From: Gordonia alkanivorans NBRC 16433
Lineage (GTDB): Bacteria; Actinomycetota; Actinomycetes; Mycobacteriales; Mycobacteriaceae
DNA length: 64,000 bases
Assembly: GCF_000225505.1 (NCBI RefSeq)
Contig: NZ_BACI01000016.1
Span: 95,131 to 159,130, forward strand
Direction: 5' to 3'
Part shown: positions 14,872 through 24,587 of the stretch, piece after piece
How positions within the stretch are numbered: position 1 is the stretch's first letter
Layout: each line of letters begins with the position of its first letter
Made by a program: the position numbers and the translations under genes
The notes under the pieces: model-generated
Told to the model about the DNA's origin: nothing
The model's database searches: none
The model's input: only the letters and a program-made list of their open reading frames with translations

Positions 14872-14960
14872 CAAGAGCGTGCAACCGACCCGCAGCGGGG
14901 GGTCGGTCAGAATCAGACCCCGCTGCGGCGGGTTACGAGCGCGCTCTTGATGCACATCAT
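14872..14960 (-). promoter_or_regulatory. Attenuator-like leader: short ORF plus competing hairpins
   Basis: Read on the minus strand, an ORF of 15 codons (MMCIKSALVTRRSGV, 14960-14913) ends inside the first arm of a perfect 11-bp hairpin, CCGCAGCGGGG (14928-14918) with CCCCGCTGCGG (14900-14890). A second 8-bp hairpin, ACCGACCC (14907-14900) with GGGTCGGT (14891-14884), uses overlapping bases, so the two exclude each other. An outer stem of 10/11 pairs joins 14939-14949 to 14872-14882. The next gene on this strand is the LeuA-domain gene. The layout fits translation-coupled attenuation. The ribosome binding site of the leader is weak and it has only one Leu codon, so the effector amino acid is unclear. 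Confidence 0.5.
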
Positions 14961-15055
14961 GATCGGTCCAGGCTAGACCGCGGTGTCCGGATCAGGCAAA
15001 CGGATTCCGCCTCGGCAGTCCACTCTGACAACCGACCCTGAGGACCACCCCTGGG

Positions 15056-15727
15056 CTACCACCGGCCGAGGAGGTCGGCGGCCGCGGCAGCGGGATCGGT
15101 GGCGGCGGTGATCGCCCGCACCACGACGATCCGGCGGGCACCTGCGGCGGTCACCTCCGGCACCCGCGGGGCGTCGATGCCGCCGATGGCGAACCACGGC
15201 TTGCCGGGCGCGGCGCCGGCGGTCGTCGTCACCAGGTCGAGGCCGGCAGCACTGCGACCAGGCTTGGTGGGCGTGGTCCAGCACGGGCCGACGCAGAAGT
15301 AGTCGACGTCGGGGTCGGCGGTTGCGGCCGCGGCCTGCTCGCGGTCGTGGGTGGACGCCCCGATGATCGTGTCGGGGCCGACGATCCGGCGCGCCACCTC
15401 CGGCGGCAGGTCGCCCTGTCCGACGTGGAGGACGTCGGCGCCCGAGAGAGCGGCGATGTCCGCGCGGTCGTTGACCGCCAGCAACGCGCCATGGGCGTCG
15501 ACGACGCCCCGCAGCGCGGCGAGGATCTCGAGCTCCTCACGGGCCTCGAGCGTGCCGAACTTCTTCTCGCCCGCCGACCCCTTGTCGCGTAGCTGCACGA
15601 TGTCGACGCCGCCGGCGAGGGCGGAGCCGACGAAGTCGAGCAGGTCGCCGCGCTCGCGTCGCGCGTCGGTGCACAGATAGAGCCGGGCGGAATCAAGGCG
15701 GCGGCGCGATTCGGAAGCAGTCGTCAC
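15056..15727 (-). CDS. thiE: Thiamine-phosphate synthase
   Basis: Joins hydroxymethylpyrimidine diphosphate with the thiazole phosphate to give thiamine phosphate. The 223-residue product, starting at GTG 15727 ([12 protein letters not shown]), has the family motifs [64 protein letters not shown] and [14 protein letters not shown], and matches the usual length. The frame is open further upstream, but that segment overlaps the TPP riboswitch on the other strand. It is divergent from thiO, the same arrangement as Rv0414c-Rv0415. No second riboswitch is seen on the thiE side. Confidence 0.95.
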   Translation of the reverse strand: MTTASESRRRLDSARLYLCTDARRERGDLLDFVGSALAGGVDIVQLRDKGSAGEKKFGTLEAREELEILAALRGVVDAHGALLAVNDRADIAALSGADVLHVGQGDLPPEVARRIVGPDTIIGASTHDREQAAAATADPDVDYFCVGPCWTTPTKPGRSAAGLDLVTTTAGAAPGKPWFAIGGIDAPRVPEVTAAGARRIVVVRAITAATDPAAAAADLLGRW

Positions 15728-15782
15728 GGCGACCAGGCTAGCCCTGCGTCGACCGGCCGGGCGTAGGGTGGACCGCGAGAAC

Positions 15783-15868
15783 ACACGGGAGCCCGGGCAG
15801 GCGGGCTGAGAGTGCGGACCCCTCCGCAGACCGTCGAACCTGATCCGGGTCATTCCGGCGAAGGAAGG
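15783..15868 (+). promoter_or_regulatory. TPP riboswitch (THI element)
   Basis: The conserved core is present: GCGGGCTGAGAGTGCGG followed by the variable arm and then GAACCTGATCCGGGTCATTC and CGGCGAAGGAAGG. The CTGAGA and ACCTGATC-GGGT blocks are the TPP-binding elements. The AAGGAAGG at the 3' end is also the likely ribosome binding site of thiO, whose TTG start is nine bases on, so translation is probably blocked when thiamine pyrophosphate binds. The gene set controlled would be thiO-thiS-thiG. Confidence 0.93.
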
Positions 15869-15877
15869 TGATCTGGC

Positions 15878-16938
15878 TTGAGCAACACCCCAGCACGACT
15901 CGACCGTGCGCTCACCGTCGTCGGCGGTGGCGTGATCGGTCTGACCTGTGCGCTCGCCGCCGCCGACGCCGGCTGGCAGGTGTTCGTCGTCGACGCCGGT
16001 CACGACGAGCGGGCCTCATGGGTTGCGGGCGGGATGCTCGGCTCGCTGGGCGAGGGACATCCGGGGGAGGAGGCCGCGCTCGCGCTGTCGGTCGAATCGG
16101 TGCGGCGCTGGCCGACGCTGGTGAAGCGGCTCGACGACCCCGCGATCGTGACGGCCACCGACTCCCTGTTCGTCGCCGGTTCGGCAGCCGACGCCGAGTA
16201 CCTGCGCCATCTCGCCGATTTCGTCTGGGCCAATCAGCCGCGCACCGACGCCACGCTCAGCACGGTGACGGGTCGTGAGATCCGTTCCCTGGAGCCGTCG
16301 TTGAGTTCGCGGCTCGTCGGCGGCTACCGGGCGGTCGGGGAGTGGTCGATCGACAACCGACGGCTGCTGGCGACCCTGCGCAGCGCCGGGGCCGCGGTCG
16401 GGGTGCGGTTCATGGATGCACGGGTGGAGAGCCTCGCCGACGTCCGCGAACAGGCCGGCCCGCGAGATCAGATCCTCCTCGCCGCCGGACTCGCCACGGC
16501 GGCACTGCTTCCCGAGGTGCCCCTCCACGCGGCCAAGGGGGAGATCCTCCGCTTGCGTCGGACACGGTGGTCGGTTCCGCCGCCCGGGCACGTGGTCCGG
16601 GCCCGGCTCCACGGCCGGGCGGTCTACCTGGTCCCGCGCGAGGACGGGATCGTGGTCGGCGCAACGCAATACGAGGCCGGTGACTTCGGCGACCGCACTC
16701 CGCAGGCAGGTGGCGTCGCCGATCTGCTCGCCGACGCGATCGAGGTCATGCCGGGACTGCGCACCTACGAACTGACCGAGGCGGGCGCCGGACTACGGCC
16801 GTGCACCGCCGACGGACTGCCGATCGTGGAGCGGATCGACGACCGTACAGTGGTCGCGACCGGCCACGGCCGCAACGGCATCGTTCTCGCACCGGGCACG
16901 GCGGACAGGGTGCTCGGGATTCTGGAAGGAGCATCCGC

Positions 16939-16942
<4 letters not shown>
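15878..16942 (+). CDS. thiO: Glycine oxidase ThiO
   Basis: FAD-dependent oxidase that makes the imine from glycine needed for thiazole ring formation in thiamine synthesis. The 354-residue protein opens with [21 protein letters not shown], a GxGxxG dinucleotide-binding fold, and contains SWVAGGMLG, the DAO-family [13 protein letters not shown] and the C-terminal [19 protein letters not shown]. The start is TTG at 15878, right after the TPP riboswitch. Its stop overlaps the GTG start of thiS (GTGA), so the two are translationally coupled. Confidence 0.93.
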
Positions 16943-17953
<1,011 letters not shown>

Positions 17954-18036
17954 TCCCACGCAACTGCCTGCTGCCCGACCCGCCCTTTGCTGCCTGAGGT
18001 GCGGGGAGCGCAAGCGACGAGCCTCGAGGGCCCGGT

Positions 18037-19053
18037 GTGTCGCAACCACCCGGCGCACCCCCGGTCGGCGGCTATGGTCGACTCGTGTTGCGGGTAACGA
18101 ATCTGACGAAGGACTTCGGGAGTCAGCGCGCGGTCGACAACCTCACCTTCGAGGTGGGGCCGGGGCGGGTCACCGGCTTCCTGGGGCCCAACGGTGCTGG
18201 TAAGTCGACGACGATGCGCATGATGCTCGGACTCGACCGTCCGACGTCGGGGACCGCGACCATCGACGACGTGCCGTACTGCGATCTCGACCATCCGCTG
18301 CGCCAGGTCGGTGCGCTGCTCGACGCACACTGGGTCCACCCCAATCGGAGTGCGCGTTCGCATCTGCGTTGGCTCGCCGCGAGCAATCGGATTCCGAAGT
18401 CCCGGGTGGACGAGGTGCTCGAGATCGTCGGCCTGGCGTCGGTGGCCCGGAAGCGTGCCGGTGGGTTCTCGCTCGGTATGTCGCAGCGGCTCGGACTCGC
18501 GGGTGCGCTGCTCGGCGACCCGCACACCCTGTTGTTCGACGAACCGGTCAACGGGCTCGATCCCGAGGGCATCGTGTGGATTCGGGGCTTCATGCGGCAG
18601 TTGGCCGCCGAAGGCCGCACCGTACTCGTCTCCAGCCATCTGCTGACCGAGATGTCGCTGACGGCAGACCATCTCGTCGTCATCGGTCGTGGGCGTCTCA
18701 TCGCCGACTGCTCGGTCGGTGAGTTCACCGGCCGGGCCCGGCAATCGGTGCGGGTGCGCGGACCCGAACTCGAGAAGCTGCACACCGCACTGGCGAAGGC
18801 CGGCCTCGCGCCGGCGCCCGGTGCACCCGACGCCCACGGGCGGCCGGTGATGCGGGTACCCGACACGACGACCGACCGCGTCGGGGACATCGCCGCCGCG
18901 GCCGGCGTGACGCTGCACGAGCTCGCCGCCGAATCGGCCTCGCTGGAGGAGGTGTTCATGTCTATGACCGCCCACGCCGTCGACTATCACGGTGGCGACG
19001 GCTTCCGGTCCGTCGAATCCGGTCCGGGCACCCCGGAAGGGAGCCGGCGATGA
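18037..19053 (+). CDS. ABC transporter ATP-binding protein
   Basis: A 338-residue ATPase of the exporter (DRA/Ccm-type) class. Walker A is GPNGAGKST, the ABC signature is FSLGMSQRLGLAGALL and Walker B is LLFDEPVNGLDPEG, followed by the switch His in VSSHLLTEM. The C-terminal ~100 residues form the extra domain common to this subfamily. The GTG at 18037 is one start; GTG 18085 would begin closer to LRVTNLTKDFG. Its stop overlaps the ATG of the permease gene (ATGA), so both form one exporter. Substrate unknown. Confidence 0.9.
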   Translation: MSQPPGAPPVGGYGRLVLRVTNLTKDFGSQRAVDNLTFEVGPGRVTGFLGPNGAGKSTTMRMMLGLDRPTSGTATIDDVPYCDLDHPLRQVGALLDAHWVHPNRSARSHLRWLAASNRIPKSRVDEVLEIVGLASVARKRAGGFSLGMSQRLGLAGALLGDPHTLLFDEPVNGLDPEGIVWIRGFMRQLAAEGRTVLVSSHLLTEMSLTADHLVVIGRGRLIADCSVGEFTGRARQSVRVRGPELEKLHTALAKAGLAPAPGAPDAHGRPVMRVPDTTTDRVGDIAAAAGVTLHELAAESASLEEVFMSMTAHAVDYHGGDGFRSVESGPGTPEGSRR

Positions 19054-19808
19054 TCGGCCAGGCGCTCGCGGCGGTTGACGCCGAACGCATCAAGCTGTCG
19101 AGCACCCGTGCCCCGTACTGGTGCCTCGCGATGGTGGTCCTGTTCGGCATCGGCGTTGCGGTCCTGCTCGGTTGGCTGCTGTCGGGCGGTTACGCCGACT
19201 CGGCGTCGGTAGACACCCGGACCATCGACTACCTGGTCGGCGTCAACCAGTTCGGGGCCGCGGTCTTCGCGATCATGGCCGTCCTGGGCGTGACCACCGA
19301 ATACCGGTTCGGCACCATCCGGCCGACCTTCGCCGCAGTAGCCCGACGGCCCCTCGTGATCCTCGCGAAGACCGTCGTGTTCGGTGGACTCACCTTCGTG
19401 GTGGCCGCGATCGTGGGGCTCCTCGGTGTCGTTCTGGGGCAGGCGCTCACCGGTAACGGCATCGCGCTCGGTGGTCCGGACACGATACGACAGCTCTGGG
19501 GCACGCCGGTTTTCGCGATGCTGTGCGCACTGATCGGGCTCTCGGTGGGTGCTCTCGTACGGCATTCCGCCGGAGCGGTGGCGATCGTGCTGGGATGGAT
19601 GTTCGCGCTCGAACGCATCCTGTCGGTGCTCCCGCGTATCGGCGAGAACATCACGCCGTTCCTGCCGTTCCTCAACGGCTGGAACTTCTTGTCCGGCGGC
19701 GACCCCACCTTCCACTGGAACGCCTACGGCTCTTTGGCGTACTTCGCGGTGGTCACCGCGATCCTCTTGACGATCGCAATTGTCGTGACCAGTGCCCGGG
19801 ATGCGTAG
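19050..19808 (+). CDS. ABC transporter permease
   Basis: A 252-residue membrane protein with about six hydrophobic segments, beginning after a short cytosolic lead (MIGQALAAVDAERIKLSSTR), typical of ABC-2-type permeases that pair with the upstream ATPase. TTEYRFGTIRPTFAAVARRP is the characteristic coupling loop (usually EYRxGTIRxT). The gene overlaps the ATPase gene by four bases. The pair probably exports a drug, peptide or lipid-like compound, but nothing in the sequence identifies it. Confidence 0.85.
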   Translation: MIGQALAAVDAERIKLSSTRAPYWCLAMVVLFGIGVAVLLGWLLSGGYADSASVDTRTIDYLVGVNQFGAAVFAIMAVLGVTTEYRFGTIRPTFAAVARRPLVILAKTVVFGGLTFVVAAIVGLLGVVLGQALTGNGIALGGPDTIRQLWGTPVFAMLCALIGLSVGALVRHSAGAVAIVLGWMFALERILSVLPRIGENITPFLPFLNGWNFLSGGDPTFHWNAYGSLAYFAVVTAILLTIAIVVTSARDA

Positions 19809-19938
19809 TTTGCGGATCTGCTCATACGTCCTGTGACCCGGAACGGCCGCCGAGAGAGGTGCGATTCGGCGGCCGAATGACGATTGACGATCCTTCGCGC
19901 AGCCCGCCGAAGGCCGCCGCGGACTAAAATTCAGTGGT

Positions 19939-22578
19939 ATGTCCACAAATTGGCCGATGGTCGAGCGTGAGCGTGAGTTCCGCACGATCCTCGCCGCACT
20001 CAGTGGAAAGACGAACGGATGCGGGGTCGTGCTCACCGGCGATTCGGGGGTGGGCAAGACGACCCTCGCCCGGCATGTCACCGCCGAACTGCCGACCGGC
20101 GTGCGCTGGGTGGCCGGGACCGAGTCGGCACGATCGATTCCGTTGGGGGTCTTCGCCCACCTGGTCGGTCCGGCGACGTCGAGCGATCCGGTCACTTATC
20201 TGGCGGCCGCCCGGGAATCTCTGCTCGCCGACGGTGATGTCGTCATCGGAGTCGACGACGCGCATCTGCTCGACGAGTTGTCGGCCACCCTGCTTCATCA
20301 GCTCGCGATCGACCGTGCGGTGCACATCGTGGCGACCGTCCGGAGCGGGGAGGCGGTGCCGGACGCCGTCACCTCCCTGTGGAAGGACAATCACCTCACC
20401 CGGATCACGCTGTCGCCGTTCACCAAAGAGCAGAGCGTCGAGCTGATCGAATCCGTCCTCGGTGGGCAGCTCGAAGAGCATTCGGCCTCCCTGATGTGGG
20501 AGGCATCGGGTGGAAACGCCCTGTTCCTGCGGCATCTCGTGGACGGCGCCCGCCAAGCGAACACCTTGCGACAGGTCAACGGGGTCTGGCAGTTGCGCGG
20601 CCGCGCGGCCATCACCTCCGAACTCGCATCGCTGCTCGAGGGGCGGATCGAACAACTCGATGCGTCGGTCCTCAGCGCGCTCAAGTACCTGAGCCTGTGT
20701 GAACCGCTCGACATCGACGTGCTCGCCGAACTCGCCGGCGAGGAGGCCGTGGAGGAGGCCGAGATCGCCGGCCTCGTCCGCATCACGCGCGACGGCCGCC
20801 GGTTGAATGTCGCCTTCCACCACCCGCTGTTCGGCGAGGTGATCCGCCGCAGACTCGGGATGGTGTCGTCCCGACGACTCCGCGGCAACCTCGTCGAGGC
20901 GCTGCGATCCCGCCCCACCGACACGCCCGCCGAGCGGATCAGGCTCGCCGACCTCGCGATCGAGAGCGACGTCGAGATCGATCTGTCGCTCGTTCGCACC
21001 GCGGCGAGCGACGCCCTCAAACTCGCGCAGACCTCACTCGGTGAACGGTTCGCGCGGGCGGCCCTCGTCGAGGGCGCCGGGGTCGACGTCGCCGAACTGC
21101 TCGCACGCGCCCGGATGTGGCAGGGCCATCCCGACGAGGCCGAGGAGATCCTGTCGCGGTTCTCCCCGGACGATCTGGACGAGGCGCAACTCCTGCTCTG
21201 GGGGAATCTGCGGATCGGCAACGCGTTCTGGGCCCTGGGCGACGCCGACCGTGCCGGTGAGATCCTGCAGATGCTGCGCAAGCGGGACATGCAGCCCGCG
21301 CTCGTGCCCATCGTCACCGGCATCGCCTCGGCCTGCGCGCTGTTCGAGAACCGGATCGGTGAGGCGATCACGTTGTCGGACAGTGTCTTCGCCGAGAAGC
21401 GCAAACTTCCGTGGGCGATCGAGTGGGCCGTGTTCGGTGGTTCTCTCGCGCGAGCAGTCGCAGGCCGCGGGAACGAGGTGGAGGCCCTGGCCGCGCACTC
21501 GCGTGAGGTGGAGGTCGACGGACTCCTCCGGTTCCCGACGGGTTTCGGCGAGATCCTCGCCCTCACGCTGACCGGCCGGCTCGACGACGCGGACACTGCC
21601 GCCGGGCGCTTCCTGACGGCCGCCCAGACCGCGCAGTACCTGGGTTGGGCCATGTCGGAGATTCTCGTTGCCGCCGTGGAACTCTCGCGCGGCGCATGCG
21701 TCTCGGTGACCCGGCGGATGGAGCAGACCCTCGCCACCCTCGACAGCGGTGAGTTCTCGGAGTCCTGGAACTTCCCGGCCCACATCTTCTTGATCCAGGC
21801 ACTGAGTGCACTCGGTCAGGTCGACCGTGCCGCCGAGGTGCTGGAGAAGGCGAGGGCCCGGTACGGCAGGCACGTCGCGATCTTCGGTCCGATGCTGGCC
21901 ATTGCGCAGGCCTGGCAGTCGGCGGCCGCCGGCACCATCACGCCGGCCGTCGCGCTTCTCCGTCGAACCGCCGAAGAGACAAGGGAGACAGAACAACTTG
22001 CCATCGAGGCGGAGGCGCTGCACTCGGCGGCCAGGTTCGGTGACGCCACCGTCGCCCAGCGACTCACCGAACTCGCCGGACTCGTCGACGGCCCACTGGC
22101 ACCGCTGTACGCCCGGCACGCCATCGCGCTCGCTGCCGGTGACGCCGTCGAACTCGACCTGTGCTCAGCCGATTTCGAGTCACTGGGCGTTCGGTTGTCG
22201 GCGGCCGACGCCGCCGCGCAGGCGAGTGTGCTGCATGATTCGGCGGGCAGCAGGTCGGCGACCGTTGCCTCGGCGGCGGTGGCCAACCGACTCGCCTCGG
22301 AATGCGGCGGTCTGCGCACGCCCGCGCTCATCACCGCCGCACAACCGCTCCCGTTGACCTCACGTGAACGCGAGGTCGCGAATCTCGTTGCGGCAGGCCT
22401 GTCCAACAAGGAGATCGCGGAGCGGCTCACCGTTTCGGTGCGCACCGTCGAGGGGCACATCTACCGTGCGTCCACCAAACTCGACGTCACCGACCGTGAG
22501 GGCATCGCCAAGCTGTTGCTCAAGGACGGTGATCGCGCTCCAGGCACTCGATCACCTCTTCGTCGTCGATCTGACTGA
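19939..22578 (+). CDS. Large ATP-binding LuxR-family (LAL-type) regulator
   Basis: An 879-residue regulator: an N-terminal AAA ATPase with Walker A GDSGVGKTT (residues 34-42) and Walker B VVIGVDDAHLLDE, a long helical-repeat middle region, and a C-terminal LuxR HTH (LTSREREVANLVAAGLSNKE then IAERLTVSVRTVEGHIYRA, about residues 812-865). This MalT-like plan is common for activators of catabolic or secondary-metabolism genes in actinobacteria. The target is unknown. The last 59 bp overlap the 3' end of the convergent phosphoribosyltransferase gene, encoding a basic tail (PGTRSPLRRRSD) beyond the HTH. Confidence 0.88.
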   Translation: MSTNWPMVEREREFRTILAALSGKTNGCGVVLTGDSGVGKTTLARHVTAELPTGVRWVAGTESARSIPLGVFAHLVGPATSSDPVTYLAAARESLLADGDVVIGVDDAHLLDELSATLLHQLAIDRAVHIVATVRSGEAVPDAVTSLWKDNHLTRITLSPFTKEQSVELIESVLGGQLEEHSASLMWEASGGNALFLRHLVDGARQANTLRQVNGVWQLRGRAAITSELASLLEGRIEQLDASVLSALKYLSLCEPLDIDVLAELAGEEAVEEAEIAGLVRITRDGRRLNVAFHHPLFGEVIRRRLGMVSSRRLRGNLVEALRSRPTDTPAERIRLADLAIESDVEIDLSLVRTAASDALKLAQTSLGERFARAALVEGAGVDVAELLARARMWQGHPDEAEEILSRFSPDDLDEAQLLLWGNLRIGNAFWALGDADRAGEILQMLRKRDMQPALVPIVTGIASACALFENRIGEAITLSDSVFAEKRKLPWAIEWAVFGGSLARAVAGRGNEVEALAAHSREVEVDGLLRFPTGFGEILALTLTGRLDDADTAAGRFLTAAQTAQYLGWAMSEILVAAVELSRGACVSVTRRMEQTLATLDSGEFSESWNFPAHIFLIQALSALGQVDRAAEVLEKARARYGRHVAIFGPMLAIAQAWQSAAAGTITPAVALLRRTAEETRETEQLAIEAEALHSAARFGDATVAQRLTELAGLVDGPLAPLYARHAIALAAGDAVELDLCSADFESLGVRLSAADAAAQASVLHDSAGSRSATVASAAVANRLASECGGLRTPALITAAQPLPLTSREREVANLVAAGLSNKEIAERLTVSVRTVEGHIYRASTKLDVTDREGIAKLLLKDGDRAPGTRSPLRRRSD

Positions 22579-23188
22579 AGTCGTCGTAGGAGAGTCCGAC
22601 CGCCTCGAACGGTTCCGGGGTGGTCAGTACGACGACGTCGTCGACGCCCCGATCGATGAGGCGGCCGACCGAATCCGACGGTGCCGTGGGTACGGCCACG
22701 ATCAACCGTGCGGCACCGGCGGCATCCATCGCGTCGATGGCCACCGCCATCGTCGAGTCGGTGGCGAGACCGTCGTCGACCAACACCACGACCCGGTCCT
22801 CGACCTCGACCGGTGGCCGTCCGCCGCGATAGAGCTCCTCGCGGTTGTGCAGGATGCGACGTTCCCGGTCGGCTACCGCGTCGAACTCGGCACGCGAGAC
22901 GCCCAACCGGCGGGGTATGTCGTCGTTGACCACGAGATGGCCGGCGGTCAGGGCGCCCATCGCGAACTCCTCGTGTCCCGGTGCGCCGATCTTGCGTACG
23001 ACGAGGGCGTCGAGGTCGCCGCCCGTCGCATCGGCGACCTCACGGGCCACGGGCACCCCGCCGCGCGCCAGGCCGATGACCACCGGCCTGGCCCCGTGGG
23101 TGTCCTCCCGGGACCGCAGGACCTCCGCGACCCGGGCGCCGAGGGCACGTCCCGCCGCGATTCGGTCGGGGAAGACGCGGCCGGACAT
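22520..23188 (-). CDS. Phosphoribosyltransferase-domain protein
   Basis: A 222-residue protein with a type I phosphoribosyltransferase fold. The PRPP-binding loop is VVVLVDDGLATDSTM; other conserved parts are RPVVIGLARGGVPVAREVAD, ALVVRKIGAPGHEEFAMGAL and RERRILHNREELYRGG. Proteins of this type occur widely in actinobacteria, sometimes fused to hydrolases, and their substrate is not settled. The frame is open upstream to 23692, but MSGRVFPDRIAAGRALG at 23188 fits the family start. Its 3' end overlaps the LuxR gene on the other strand by 59 bp. Confidence 0.85.
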   Translation of the reverse strand: MSGRVFPDRIAAGRALGARVAEVLRSREDTHGARPVVIGLARGGVPVAREVADATGGDLDALVVRKIGAPGHEEFAMGALTAGHLVVNDDIPRRLGVSRAEFDAVADRERRILHNREELYRGGRPPVEVEDRVVVLVDDGLATDSTMAVAIDAMDAAGAARLIVAVPTAPSDSVGRLIDRGVDDVVVLTTPEPFEAVGLSYDDFSQIDDEEVIECLERDHRP

Positions 23189-23199
23189 GTCGGGTGTCC

Positions 23200-23661
23200 T
23201 CAGAGGTGCACCGCGGGACCGACCTCGAGCTTGAAGCTCGGCAGATCGGCCAGTCCGATGGTGGCCTCGTAGGTGCGGTCGTAACCGGTGGCGCTGATGC
23301 GCCAGCCGTCCTCGGTCCGGCGGTAGGTGTCCTCGTAGAAGGCGGCTCCGATCAGCATGAACGAGAACTCGGCGACGATCACGCGGTCCTGCAGATACCA
23401 ACGGCCGCGGGCGGTGTCGCCGGAGACCTCGATCTCGGGGTGGTTCACGCGGTGCTCGGTGATGACCGCCGGACCGACGTTGGCCTCCATGTACCCCACG
23501 AGCTCGTCCCGGTTGGCGAAGGACAGGCTCGCACCGTAGTTGCCGGTCACATCCTCGGTGAGCGTCGACGCGAACGTCTTCCAGTCCTTGGTGTCGAGTG
23601 CCCTCAGGTAGCGGTACTTGAGGTTCTCGATCTCGCGGACGTCTTCGTTGTGATTGCTCAC
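23200..23661 (-). CDS. SnoaL/NTF2-like family protein
   Basis: A 153-residue protein of the NTF2-like alpha+beta cone fold. VREIENLKYRYLRALDTKDW and the following TEDVTGNYG are typical of the SnoaL_4 group, and the end GWRISATGYDRTYEA is the closing beta strand. Such proteins include dehydratases, isomerases and ring-hydroxylating dioxygenase beta-like proteins; the substrate is unknown. The GTG start at 23661 overlaps the stop of the upstream SCO6745-like gene by four bases (GTGA), so they are co-translated. Confidence 0.8.
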   Translation of the reverse strand: MSNHNEDVREIENLKYRYLRALDTKDWKTFASTLTEDVTGNYGASLSFANRDELVGYMEANVGPAVITEHRVNHPEIEVSGDTARGRWYLQDRVIVAEFSFMLIGAAFYEDTYRRTEDGWRISATGYDRTYEATIGLADLPSFKLEVGPAVHL

Positions 23662-24524
23662 TTGCGCCTCGTTCCGGGCAGGACGCCGGCATCGAGCACG
23701 GCCTTCACGATCGGACGGGTCCGTTCGAGCAACTCGGAGTTGCCCGACCACAGCGACTCGCCCGCGGCGTCGGTGGTCGCCTCGATGTCGTCGTACACCG
23801 CGGCACCCTGTGCCGTGAGTCGATGGCCGTCCTCGGTCCGTTCGGCCAGGCCCGCCTCCGCCAGTCGGTCGATGCTGTCCTCCCAGTCCTGTTCGGTGTA
23901 GCCACGCGTGAGCAGCACGACGCGCTTGCCCATGACCTTGCGTTTGACCGTCGGGCCGGGCAGCTGGGCCTCGTGGAAGACCGCCGCATCGAAGCCGTTG
24001 AGTCCGTGCAGGACGAGGGCGGCGATGTGGTTGTCGCCCCGCCACTCCCGCAGTACAGCGGTCGCCTGCCACAACCTCAGGCGCGGTGTCTCCGGGATCG
24101 GCGCCGACGCCCACGCCGCAGCGAGGGGACGACCGCCGAGCGGAAGGTCCGCGGCGAGCCGGGTGTACCCGGAGGCGAGTTCGTCGAGGAGGGCGTCGTC
24201 GGCGGAATCGCCGAGGATCTGCCGCAGGGAGTCATCCAGCATCGCGTTGCGACGTTCGTGGACTCGGTCGAGGCCTGCGTCGACCGCGGCGTGCCAGGAC
24301 TTGGCGACCAGGTCGGGGTTGAAGTTGTAGAACGCGGCGGAGACGACCGGGGCGGCGCAGGGGCCGAGGGGAGCTCCGCGTGCGCCCACGTAGAAGGCGT
24401 GGCCGTCGAGACCGGTGTCCTCTTGTGCGGGGCCGAGTCCCGGGTTGAAGTACGCGAGAATGTGGAAGGGCTCGAGGGTCTCGTAGGCGAGGCGGGAGAG
24501 CGACGTGGTCGCTGTGGGCGTCAT
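23658..24524 (-). CDS. SCO6745-family protein
   Basis: A 288-residue actinobacterial protein resembling the SCO6745 family (winged-helix-like C-terminus). Recognisable segments are LEPFHILAYFNPGL, AFYVGARGAPLG, FYNFNPDLV, the WRGDNHIAALVLHGLNGFDA stretch and a C-terminal ADVxAxWxSxLxxLT-like equivalent EDSIDRLAEAGLAERTEDG. Function is not known. The start at 24524 (MTPTATTSLSRLAYE) is preceded by a purine-rich AGAAGGTGGGG and is preferred to the ATG at 24563. It forms a pair with the downstream SnoaL-like gene through a GTGA overlap. Confidence 0.7.
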   Translation of the reverse strand: MTPTATTSLSRLAYETLEPFHILAYFNPGLGPAQEDTGLDGHAFYVGARGAPLGPCAAPVVSAAFYNFNPDLVAKSWHAAVDAGLDRVHERRNAMLDDSLRQILGDSADDALLDELASGYTRLAADLPLGGRPLAAAWASAPIPETPRLRLWQATAVLREWRGDNHIAALVLHGLNGFDAAVFHEAQLPGPTVKRKVMGKRVVLLTRGYTEQDWEDSIDRLAEAGLAERTEDGHRLTAQGAAVYDDIEATTDAAGESLWSGNSELLERTRPIVKAVLDAGVLPGTRRK

Positions 24525-24587
24525 CACCCCACCTTCTCCACCGGCGGAACGGGTGTCAACCACTTTCGCGGCGATGGACGCTCGCGA

